Of a stretch of 15,194 nt of DNA, positions 7,110-13,062 are shown in pieces. Within the stretch, counting starts at the first letter, position 1. Each line of letters begins with the position of its first letter. Origin of the DNA: Dehalococcoidia bacterium (lineage in GTDB: Bacteria; Chloroflexota; Dehalococcoidia; UBA1151; UBA1328); assembly GCA_030745955.1 (NCBI GenBank), contig JASLNQ010000024.1, forward strand, positions 1-15,194. The letters are read 5' to 3'. The position numbers and the translations under genes were made by a program. The notes under the pieces were generated by a model. That model saw only the letters and a list, made by a program, of their open reading frames with translations. It was not told where the DNA came from and made no database searches.

Positions 7110-8055
7110 CCCCAAAAAACACTGTCCTCAGTGCGGGACTGTGGCTCTTCGGAATGGTCACTATTCGAGTGGCCGTCAGAGGTGGTTCTGCCGTGCGTGT
7201 CAGGGTTCGCTCAGTTGGAGCAATCCCACGGCCCGTCGCCTTCGGGAGATGTCATGGTTCAGTCGATGGATCGTGGAGGGGTACTCTGTACGCCAGCTGG
7301 TTCAGCAAAGTCGACACAACCAACCCTCAATGCGCCGCCTGATCGACAGCTTCCTCGCCGATCAGCCCCCGACACCAACCCTGGAGCCTAACGCCCGGTA
7401 CCTTCTCTTCGACGGGACATTTCTTCACCGCCCTCACAGCATCGTCGTCCTGATGGACGGACAAACTCACACGCTGGTGCAGGGACAATTCGATGTCCGC
7501 GAGAACTCCGAACCGGAGCTACGGACGTTCTTTGAACCGATGATTTCCAAAGGCTTACGCCCTCGTAGCTTCACCGTGGACGGCAACCCGCAGGTGATCA
7601 GAGTCCTCAGGAAACTCTGGCCGGATGCAGTCATCCAGCGCTGCCTGGTTCATGTCCAACGGCAGGGGATGAGCTGGTACAGGAACTCCCCGAAAACCGC
7701 ATATGGTCGTCAGCTACGGCAGATCTTCCGACACGTCACCCGGATCACCATTGCATCGGAACGGGATGATTTTCTCAACCTCGTCGCTGATTGGGAGAAC
7801 CGGTATGGCACCGAGATAGCAGATCGCAAAGAAACCGGTCGGGTTTTCAGCGACATAAAACGTGCCCGCAGCATGCTTCAACGCGCTTTGCCCGACATGT
7901 TCCATTACCTCGACGACCCGCATATACCGACCACTACAAACGGGCTGGAGGGGTACTTTTCTCGCCTGAAATCACACTATCGACAGCATCGCGGTCTCAG
8001 TCCCCATAAACGACCGAATTACTTCGCCTGGTACTTCCACTTCAAGCCACGGTAA
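7106..8055 (+). CDS. DDE transposase with N-terminal zinc ribbon, read through a -1 frameshift
   Basis: Catalyses cut or copy-and-paste transposition of the surrounding element. The main open frame from 7141 encodes 304 residues with a helix-turn-helix-like region (about 38-70 of that frame) and catalytic candidates Asp91 (LLFDGTF), Asp147 (FTVDGNP) and Glu270 (TNGLEGYFSRLK). It also has the QRCLVHVQ segment typical of MULE-type transposases. The same frame reads HCPQCG upstream of 7141, pairing with CRAC to form a zinc ribbon, but the frame has no ATG, GTG or TTG before GTG 7141 and is closed by TAG at 7090. An ATG at 7106 in the other frame leads into A-AAA-AAC (7114-7120), and a -1 shift there joins MTPKN to HCPQCG. 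Transcript slippage on the A run would do the same. The alternative is a shorter protein from 7141 lacking half the zinc ribbon. Confidence 0.85.
7114..7120 (+). promoter_or_regulatory. Slippery heptamer A-AAA-AAC for -1 frameshifting
   Basis: The heptamer is in the correct X-XXY-YYZ phase relative to ATG 7106 (ATG ACC CCA AAA AAC). A -1 shift enters the transposase frame exactly at the first zinc-ribbon residues. The same heptamer stands in the same place in the diverged copy (12356-12362). Short hairpins can form just downstream (CACTG-TCCT-CAGTG), although they are closer to the heptamer than is usual. Confidence 0.65.
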
Positions 8056-8081
8056 ATCACACCGTTTTGAGCATTAAGCCC

Positions 8082-8086
8082 ATTCC
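8082..8086. repeat. Right target-site duplication ATTCC of the insertion sequence
   Basis: Direct repeat of 6997-7001. Removing the element and one copy restores GTCATTCCGACCGGAG, the arm of a repeat. Confidence 0.85.
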
Positions 8087-8174
8087 GACCGGAGCGGAGG
8101 AATCTCAGGTTTTCACCATGGAAAAGTGATTCCAGCAGGTGAACGAAAGATCTCTCCGCTCCGGTCGAGATGAC
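8082..8174. repeat. Palindromic repeat copy A (~96 bp), split by the insertion sequence
   Basis: With 6994-7001 restored the unit reads GTCATTCCGACCGGAGCGG ... CCGCTCCGGTCGAGATGAC, an imperfect 27-bp inverted repeat around a core beginning AGGTTTTCACCAT. Copy B at 12076-12169 shares the arms, the core start and the length. This looks like a MITE- or REP-like family scattered in gaps between genes. Confidence 0.8.
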
Positions 8175-8185
8175 GGTGATGAGGT

Positions 8186-8222
8186 GGCGTGCCCTCCTTC
8201 GAGAACCTCAGGACGGCACGCC
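8186..8222. repeat. Repeat with core CCTTCGAGAACCTCAGGA inside a hairpin, copy 2
   Basis: GGCGTGCC at 8186-8193 and GGCACGCC at 8215-8222 form a perfect stem (9 bp counting the flanking T/A) around the shared core. It lies 10 bp past the stop of the small Cys-motif gene, so it could act as an mRNA-end hairpin. No T-tract follows. Confidence 0.65.
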
Positions 8223-8231
8223 ACGTCATCC

Positions 8232-8441
8232 CTACTCATCCTCCGGCAACCCGAGCATTTCCATCACATCTGATATGGCAGCATCCGCAACTCGCTTCTT
8301 CGAGCCTTTGCCCCGTTGCGATTTCGGTTTGCGCTTCTTCTTAGCCTTCGGCGCTGCGGCGGCAACGCGCTTCACCTGGCACGCCCTGCACGTGCAGCTG
8401 GGCGGGTGTCTGTTTTCAGACCTGTAGTGGCGCTCTCTCAT
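8232..8441 (-). CDS. Small basic protein with HPPSCTCRAC motif, function unknown
   Basis: A 69-residue protein starting at ATG 8441, chosen because GAGG (8451-8454) sits 9 nt upstream and because this start avoids overlap with the preceding gene. The N-terminal third has HPPSCTCRACQ: three Cys and a His, a plausible metal site. The middle is very basic (KAKKKRKPK, GKGSKKR), and the C-terminus is an acidic amphipathic stretch (SDVMEMLGLPEDE). It begins 22 bp after the M28 peptidase stop on the same strand, so it is probably cotranscribed. I do not recognise a named family. A nucleic-acid or metal-binding role is only a guess. A longer start at 8498 would overlap the peptidase gene. Confidence 0.65.
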   Translation of the reverse strand: MRERHYRSENRHPPSCTCRACQVKRVAAAAPKAKKKRKPKSQRGKGSKKRVADAAISDVMEMLGLPEDE

Positions 8442-8463
8442 GCCGCAGTACCTCGCTGGGAGT

Positions 8464-9873
8464 CTAATGGAACGTCGGGTGGTGCTTGCCCGCGTCACGC
8501 TCGATCATCTGCTTCACGTCGGCGACCGTAAGCGGATTCGCCGGCCAGTCGCCCGGTGCGACATGCGAGAGCCTGAGCAGCAATCGCCCCAGCTGGCCCG
8601 CGTACTCCTTCAACTCCCGCACGTTCAGCTTGTTCGCCATGTCGGACGGTTCGTGGTGGAAGTTGGCACCCTCGTGCCGCCCCCAGAACCGCCACCGCCA
8701 TAGGATCGAGGAATCGATAGCCGCCTCGGCGAACGGGAAGTGGTCCGAGTAGCCATCCATGTGCGCCAGGACATGACACTCCAGGCCATCGTTCATCGTG
8801 TCAAGCTGCTCCTGCACAAACTCGCGCAGGTGAGGAAAATGCAGCACAACGCCCTTCATGTGCCCGGTCGAAAGCTCGTCCAGGGTGATGTTCAACAGTG
8901 GACTCGACTCACGTTCCCCGCCGCTGGCCGTTGCGCTTTCCCCGTAGTGGCGCGCCACGTACGCCCGTGAACCCTGGAGGTGCTGTTCCTCACCGCTCCA
9001 CGTAGCGAACCGGATCGACATCCCCGGCCGCACTCCCTGCTCTCGGACCAGCGCAGCCATCACCCGGGCGGTTTCCATCACCCCAATCGTCCCCGAGGCG
9101 TTGTCGTTCCCACCGGGTGAACGAAGGACGGTATCGTGGTGTCCCCCGAGTATCAGGTGACGTTCGGGGTGTGTTTCGCCCCTGATTTCAGCGACCGTGT
9201 TGTACGCCTCGGATTCGAAATACCGTGCGTCGACTGAAACGCGAACCCTCGGTGCCGCCGGGGCGATTCGCTGCAGGTACGCGCCGTCCTCCGAACTTGT
9301 CTTCACCACCGCCAGTGCGTCCTTCTGTGGGCCGGTAATCAACCAATCGTCAGCACTGGAGTATTCCATCCGGCCGCCCGTCTTGGGCTCGATGGCGATC
9401 ACGCAGCCGGCGCCCGCTGCAGCAAGCCGCACGAGTCGTGCGCTGAACGGTTCGGCCGCAGTGAACGGTTCGGGTTTGAGCGACGCAAGCACCACCGCGC
9501 CGTCAACCCGGTTGCCCAGCGATTCGACCTCGTGTGCCGAAGCGAACCCGGCATCGACTAACGGAGTTTCCAGGTCGATGGGCTTGCAGCGCATGAACGG
9601 GAGTGAAGCGATCACGCGGCCATCACCGGCTTCCGGCAGTGTGATCGAGACGTCGCCGTGGTCCCACGTATCGATCGTGAACGGCTCGATCTCCGCCCGG
9701 TCGAGCCCGGCGGCTTCCATCTGACCCCGGATGTACTCGGCTGCCCGGCGGTCGCCGGACGACCCGCCCCATCGAGGTCCGATCACATCGCACAGTTCGG
9801 TCACATGCTGCCCGACGAGGGACCCGGTCCATGCTTCGCCTACCAGGAATCGATCTATTTCGTGCCAGTTCAT
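8464..9873 (-). CDS. M28-family zinc metallopeptidase (aminopeptidase-like)
   Basis: Probable two-zinc exopeptidase. The protein shows the M28 zinc-ligand set in order: HHDT (about 245-248 from the ATG start), NDNASG (Asp about 257), GEEQ (Glu pair about 295-296), LDEL (Asp about 332) and FHHEPSD (His about 406). An insert before the catalytic core (about 105-220) looks like a PA-type domain. No signal peptide was seen, so it may be cytoplasmic. I prefer ATG 9873, 469 residues, because AAAGGTGAG at 9884-9892 gives a ribosome binding site at 10-nt spacing. A GTG at 9888 would add five residues. The start faces the UPF0145 gene across a 233-bp divergent gap, and a small Cys-motif gene follows 22 bp downstream. 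The natural substrate is unknown. Confidence 0.9.
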   Translation of the reverse strand: MNWHEIDRFLVGEAWTGSLVGQHVTELCDVIGPRWGGSSGDRRAAEYIRGQMEAAGLDRAEIEPFTIDTWDHGDVSITLPEAGDGRVIASLPFMRCKPIDLETPLVDAGFASAHEVESLGNRVDGAVVLASLKPEPFTAAEPFSARLVRLAAAGAGCVIAIEPKTGGRMEYSSADDWLITGPQKDALAVVKTSSEDGAYLQRIAPAAPRVRVSVDARYFESEAYNTVAEIRGETHPERHLILGGHHDTVLRSPGGNDNASGTIGVMETARVMAALVREQGVRPGMSIRFATWSGEEQHLQGSRAYVARHYGESATASGGERESSPLLNITLDELSTGHMKGVVLHFPHLREFVQEQLDTMNDGLECHVLAHMDGYSDHFPFAEAAIDSSILWRWRFWGRHEGANFHHEPSDMANKLNVRELKEYAGQLGRLLLRLSHVAPGDWPANPLTVADVKQMIERDAGKHHPTFH

Positions 9874-10092
9874 TGCCAGTTCACTCACCTTTTTGTCCGG
9901 CCGGTGCGTTCAGCCGGATCACGTCCGATGTAGTTGTCGCAAGACATGGTACGCATACAACCACTCCAGTTTGCCGGTTCTTTAGGCACGCAGCACGCGA
10001 TCTTCGCGGGTGTGCCGATCCTTTTTGTTACCCTCGCGAGAGCCAGTTCGCGACCTCGCATTCCGAAGCCGCCGAATAGTTGTCACCTGCGC

Positions 10093-10099
10093 AGAGGAG
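10093..10099 (+). promoter_or_regulatory. Ribosome binding site AGAGGAG deciding a TTG start
   Basis: It lies 7 nt before TTG 10107. It favours this start over the upstream in-frame codon at 10080, which has no such site. Confidence 0.75.
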
Positions 10100-10106
10100 C
10101 ACCACA

Positions 10107-10421
10107 TTGATCGAATCGACCACACAGGACATTCCTGGACGCGAGATAACCGACATCCTGGGGATCGCCCGTGGCAACTCGGTACGCGCCCGGCATGTCG
10201 GGCGCGACATCTTGGCAGGTCTTCGAAACCTGGTGGGGGGCGAGATAACCGAGTACGCCCGCCTGCAGGCCGAAACCCGTGAAATGGCCACCCGGCGGAT
10301 GGTCGAACACGCCACTTCGATGGGCGCCGACGCCGTTGTGAGCGTTCGCTACACCACATCGATGATCGCATCGGGTGCTTCGGAAATTCTCGCCTACGGC
10401 ACCGCAGTCAAAATCCGCTAG
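10107..10421 (+). CDS. UPF0145 (YbjQ-like) family protein
   Basis: A 104-residue protein beginning IESTTQDIPGREI from TTG 10107, close to the usual family length of about 105. It matches the YbjQ/UPF0145 pattern: a start like T-x-x-I-x-G, then ILGIARGNSVRARHVGRDI, then EYARLQAETREMATRRMV, then GADAVVSVRY and a final AYGTAVKI. Family members form small ring-shaped oligomers, are sometimes called heavy-metal-binding, and have no firmly known function. It is transcribed alone and divergently from the M28 peptidase gene. Family call strong, role unknown. Confidence 0.9.
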   Translation: MIESTTQDIPGREITDILGIARGNSVRARHVGRDILAGLRNLVGGEITEYARLQAETREMATRRMVEHATSMGADAVVSVRYTTSMIASGASEILAYGTAVKIR

Positions 10422-10485
10422 TCGTGCGGTTGGGGGCCTGGCGTGCCAGCCAGCACCCGGCTTACCCACTCAGGAAGCAAGCTGA

Positions 10486-10622
10486 GTTCCCGACCGGAGC
10501 GGAGGGACCTCAGAGGAAACAACCGAGTTTGCCCAGCAAGCGCCGACGGTTATCACGTTTCGACACTAGCCCTGCTCACTGGTAATTTACATCGAGGCCC
10601 CTCCGCTCCGGTCGGGGAATCG
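10486..10622. repeat. Palindromic repeat copy C (~137 bp)
   Basis: The left arm reads TTCCCGACCGGAGCGGAGG. The right arm is its near-perfect inverse, CCTCCGCTCCGGTCGGGGAA. The inner 85 bp do not match copies A and B, so the arms are shared but the core differs. Confidence 0.75.
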
Positions 10623-10647
10623 GGTTGTCGGCCGGCGTTGGCGAGTG

Positions 10648-10668
10648 ATCCCGGATCAAGTCCGGGTT
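10648..10668. repeat. REP-like palindrome downstream of ispG
   Basis: ATCCCGGA-TCAAG-TCCGGGTT is the same sequence as at 1203-1223 except for the last two bases. It lies about 40 bp past the ispG stop, the same distance as the other copy from phoR. Confidence 0.7.
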
Positions 10669-10708
10669 GACAGCCGTCCGGCTGACTGACGAACCGCCTC
10701 GACGCGGG

Positions 10709-11887
10709 CTAGCTCCCGTAGGTCGATTCGACGTACTGCTCGACCATGCCGATAAACTCGGTGGCGATGTTCGGCCCCGACAGGAACTTTACGCGCTCGC
10801 CGTCGACGAACACCGGCGCCCGCGGGTCCTCGCCCGCGCCGGGTAGTGAAATGCCGATGTTCGCAGCCCTCGACTCACCGGGTCCGTTCACCACGCAGCC
10901 CATCACTGCCACCTGGAGCGATTCAGACCCCGCGTAGCGTGCCCGCCATTCGGGCAGCCGGTCGTCGATGTGCGCCTGGATGTCCTGCGCGAGCTCCCGG
11001 AACAACGTGCTGGTGGTCCGGCCGCAGCCGGGGCACGCGGTCACGGAGGGGCGAAAACGACGCAGACCGACGGCCTGGAGGATGTCCTGGCACAGCCGGA
11101 CCTCCTTCGCCCTGTCGCCACCGACCTCCGGGGTGAGTGAAGCGCGGATCGTGTCGCCGATGCCCTGTTCGAGGAGCACCCCGAGCGCCGACGTGGTCGC
11201 AACAACGCCTTTCTGCCCCATTCCCGCCTCGGTGAGGCCAAGGTGCAGTGCGAAGTCCGATCGCTCCGATAGTTCCCGGTACACGGCGACCATTTGCGGT
11301 AGCCGTGAGACCTTGCAGGAAATGATGACCCGGTCGGGCGCCAGTCCGATATCGAGGGCCGCCTCGGCGCTCGAGAGGGCGCTTTCCACCAGGGCCTGGT
11401 TCTCGACTCTCTCTGAACTCAGCGGATCGGCCAGCCGGGAGTTTTCGTCCATCTTCACCGCCATCACGTCGGGGTCGAGACTCCCCGCGTTCACGCCAAT
11501 ACGGACTGGCTTGCCGAGGTCTCTTGCGATCTCGACAAACGTTGTGAAGTTTTCGTCGTGACGAGCGCCCCGGCCCACGTTTCCCGGGTTGATCCTGAAC
11601 TTGGTGAGCGTGCTGGCAAGCTCGGGATAGTCGCGGAGCAGGCGGTGGCCGATGAAGTGAAAATCGCCCACCAGCGGGACGTCACAGCCGAGGTCGGCCA
11701 GCCGCTCACGGACCACGGGCACGGCCGCCGCCGCAGCTGCGTTGTTCACCGTGACCCGGACGATCTCGCTGCCGGCATCGGCGAGCAGCTTGACCTGGGC
11801 GACCGTCCTGTCGATATCGGCGGTATCGGTGTCGGTCATCGACTGGACCACGACAGGATTGCCGCCGCCGATCAGCACGCCGCCCAC
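10709..11887 (-). CDS. ispG: 4-hydroxy-3-methylbut-2-enyl diphosphate synthase IspG (GcpE)
   Basis: Iron-sulfur enzyme of the MEP pathway that converts MEcPP to HMBPP. The protein shows the family opening [22 protein letters not shown], and the three 4Fe-4S cysteines at ACPGCGR (Cys285, Cys288) and [10 protein letters not shown] (Cys331), with the nearby conserved Glu338. The frame gives 392 residues from GTG 11887, but the family normally has a longer N-terminus with a K-T-x-x-V-x-VG stretch. The same frame continues upstream as [10 protein letters not shown], with no ATG, GTG or TTG before a TAA. A CTG at 11920 has GGAG (11929-11932) at 8-nt spacing and would give 403 residues. The true start may be that CTG or GTG 11878. 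dxr and the M50 protease lie upstream on the same strand, separated here by repeats. Confidence 0.95.
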   Translation of the reverse strand: MGGVLIGGGNPVVVQSMTDTDTADIDRTVAQVKLLADAGSEIVRVTVNNAAAAAAVPVVRERLADLGCDVPLVGDFHFIGHRLLRDYPELASTLTKFRINPGNVGRGARHDENFTTFVEIARDLGKPVRIGVNAGSLDPDVMAVKMDENSRLADPLSSERVENQALVESALSSAEAALDIGLAPDRVIISCKVSRLPQMVAVYRELSERSDFALHLGLTEAGMGQKGVVATTSALGVLLEQGIGDTIRASLTPEVGGDRAKEVRLCQDILQAVGLRRFRPSVTACPGCGRTTSTLFRELAQDIQAHIDDRLPEWRARYAGSESLQVAVMGCVVNGPGESRAANIGISLPGAGEDPRAPVFVDGERVKFLSGPNIATEFIGMVEQYVESTYGS

Positions 11888-12075
11888 CTCTACGGGGTGG
11901 GTCTTGTCTCTTGCCGTCAGTTCACTTGCTCCGAATAGTTTCGCCAGCCCGGACGTTGTGCAGCGCCGCGCCAGATGATTTTACCGGTCTATCAAGGAAC
12001 CACGAACTGAATCCCACCTGCCCACACCCCGGCAACAATCCGATTACCCGACTGTAGGGGCCAACATAGCGCACC

Positions 12076-12169
12076 ATCATTCCGATCGGACCGGAGAAAT
12101 CTGAGGTTTTCACCATCGAGAGGTGATATCGGGCAGGGTAGCGATAGATCTCTCCGGTCCGGTCGAGAT
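12076..12169. repeat. Palindromic repeat copy B (~97 bp), split by the deleted element
   Basis: The left arm ATCATTCCGATCGGACCGGAG and right arm CTCCGGTCCGGTCGAGAT-GAC are imperfect inverses, and the last GAC lies beyond the inserted element at 12480-12482. The core starts AGGTTTTCACCAT as in copy A. Arm changes partly compensate (GGACCGGAG opposite CTCCGGTCC), which suggests selection for pairing. Confidence 0.8.
12165..12169. repeat. Left target-site duplication GAGAT of the deleted element
   Basis: Repeated exactly at 12475-12479. Read on the minus strand it is ATCTC, the base-for-base equivalent of the ATTCC duplicated by the complete element. Confidence 0.85.
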
Positions 12170-12474
12170 GGGCTTAATGCTCAAAACGGTGTGATTTACC
12201 TAGGTGTGAGGTGGAAGTGCGAGGCAAAGTAATTCGACCCATTCAACGTTGAATCGCAGTGGTGTCGAAAACGGTGTTTCAATCGAGAGAAGTGCCCTTC
12301 AGAACCATTCTGGTACTGCCATTTCGCTTGGTTACACCCCCGCACTGCGGGCAGTGTTTTTTGGGGTCATGACACCATGATCTCTAAAACGACTTATAGA
12401 TTGCAGCCATATCTCACGATTGAGCCAAACTGAATATTCATCGCGAGTATCACACCGTTTTGAGCATTAAGCCC
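12170..12474 (-). mobile_element. 305-bp internally deleted relative of the 7002-8081 insertion sequence (MITE-like)
   Basis: It carries the same 26-bp TIRs (12170-12195 and 12449-12474) and a 5-bp duplication, GAGAT, on both sides. On the minus strand the first 123 bases differ from 7002-7124 at only two positions. The rest keeps the start of the transposase frame and its last ~37 codons, with the middle ~750 bp missing. It cannot encode a transposase and would depend on a full copy in trans. Confidence 0.9.
12196..12370 (-). pseudogene. Transposase remnant (both ends kept, centre deleted)
   Basis: ATG 12370 leads to A-AAA-AAC (12356-12362), and the -1 frame reads HCPQCGGVTKRNG, matching HCPQCGTVALRNG of the full copy. 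After the deletion another frame reads GSEGHFSRLK ... SNYFASHFHLTPR and then TAA, matching the C-terminus of the complete transposase. Coding identity is clearly lower than in the leader, so it descends from a related element and not from this exact copy. Confidence 0.85.
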
Positions 12475-12503
12475 GAGATGACGGGGAGAAAGGTTTAGCA
12501 ACG

Positions 12504-12628
12504 CGTCCCGAGCGGAGTCATCGGAGTCGAGGGACCCGGGGCGGGGCGAGGTTTATCGGTGCCGACCGTGTCGTTGGGCGAATCCGTCGAGGTCCCTCCA
12601 CTTCGCTTCGCTTCGGTCGGGAAATCAG
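12504..12628. repeat. Palindromic repeat copy E with CTTCG triplet repeat
   Basis: The left arm CGTCCCGAGCGGAG ... GAGGGACC and the right arm GAGGTCCCTCCACTTCG ... CGGTCGGGAAATC are loosely inverse. The right arm contains CTTCG three times in tandem at 12601-12615. It is a diverged member of the same repeat family. Confidence 0.55.
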
Positions 12629-12701
12629 GTCTCCGGCTGCACCACCATCAATCCATCTGCTCCCAAATCAGCCACCACCCTGCCCGGCTACCCCACCCTC
12701 A

Positions 12702-12965
12702 TCACCCCCGGCCGATCAGCCAAACCGCCCGTACCACCACTGCGGTCACCGCCATGCCGAGTGCTCCAAAAAACAGGTTCCACCCCGGCGAACCCTCACG
12801 CTGCTTGTGCGCCAGGAATGCGGGGACCCACGGGCTCACGATAACGAAAGGCAGGGCGTAGTACATCGATCGCGGGAGATCGCCGATTGCCCACAGTGTC
12901 GCCAGTAACACCGTGGAAATTCCGGCGATGATCAACTGGTTTCGTCGTGCCTGTCGCAGGGTCAT
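12702..12965 (-). CDS. Small membrane protein of unknown function
   Basis: An 87-residue protein with three hydrophobic stretches at about 10-26, 33-52 and 65-84, separated by short polar loops (AHKQREGSPG). It is basic at the N-terminus (RQARRNQ), so it is probably an integral inner-membrane protein. ATG 12965 has GGTGAG just upstream, at unusually short spacing. It lies 97 bp after the M50 protease stop on the same strand and may be part of that transcript. No family recognised. The hydrophobic pattern and position support a real gene, but its shortness leaves some doubt. Confidence 0.65.
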   Translation of the reverse strand: MTLRQARRNQLIIAGISTVLLATLWAIGDLPRSMYYALPFVIVSPWVPAFLAHKQREGSPGWNLFFGALGMAVTAVVVRAVWLIGRG

Positions 12966-13062
12966 CTCTCACCGCAGTCCACAGGTATCCTCGATTGCCG
13001 GGCAGATCCCGGGCAGTCCGGGAGAACCCAGTTTCTTACAATCCGTCGCTTGAAGTCACGCG

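Larger units (their letters stand above)
7002..8081 (+). mobile_element. Complete 1080-bp insertion sequence with 26-bp TIRs and 5-bp target duplication
   Basis: Perfect 26-bp terminal inverted repeats (beginning GGGCTTAATGCTCAA) lie at 7002-7027 and 8056-8081. ATTCC flanks both ends (6997-7001 and 8082-8086). The duplication could be counted as 6 bp because the preceding C is also shared. It carries one transposase gene whose stop abuts the right TIR. The element splits a ~96-bp palindromic repeat. A shorter relative with the same ends lies at 12170-12474. The zinc-ribbon plus DDE transposase resembles the MULE/IS256-like superfamily, but the 5-bp duplication is not typical of IS256. Confidence 0.93.
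11888..12701. other. 814-bp gene-free region rich in repeats upstream of ispG
   Basis: From left to right on the plus strand: the ispG leader, palindromic repeat copy B (12076-12169), the 305-bp deleted insertion element (12170-12474), and repeat copy E (12504-12628). The last 70 bp before the small membrane gene hold nothing recognised. An open frame at 11922-12116 runs through repeat sequence and has no protein features. Confidence 0.7.

Noticed and set aside
7106..7342. Zero-frame product of ATG 7106 (78 residues) as a separate protein
   Set aside because: In the related element this frame stops after 12 codons, while the -1 frame keeps the zinc-ribbon residues, so the zero-frame protein is not conserved.
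9889..10106. tRNA or small RNA gene in the divergent gap
   Set aside because: No cloverleaf or anticodon arm could be formed, and no clear promoter-terminator pair was seen.
10422..10470. Rho-independent terminator after the UPF0145 gene
   Set aside because: CTGGC-GT-GCCAG can pair, but the stem is short, the loop is too small and no T-tract follows.
11922..12116. 64-residue minus-strand open frame just before ispG
   Set aside because: It covers part of palindromic repeat copy B and has no recognisable motif. It was considered as the missing ispG N-terminus, but it is in a different frame and does not resemble the family.
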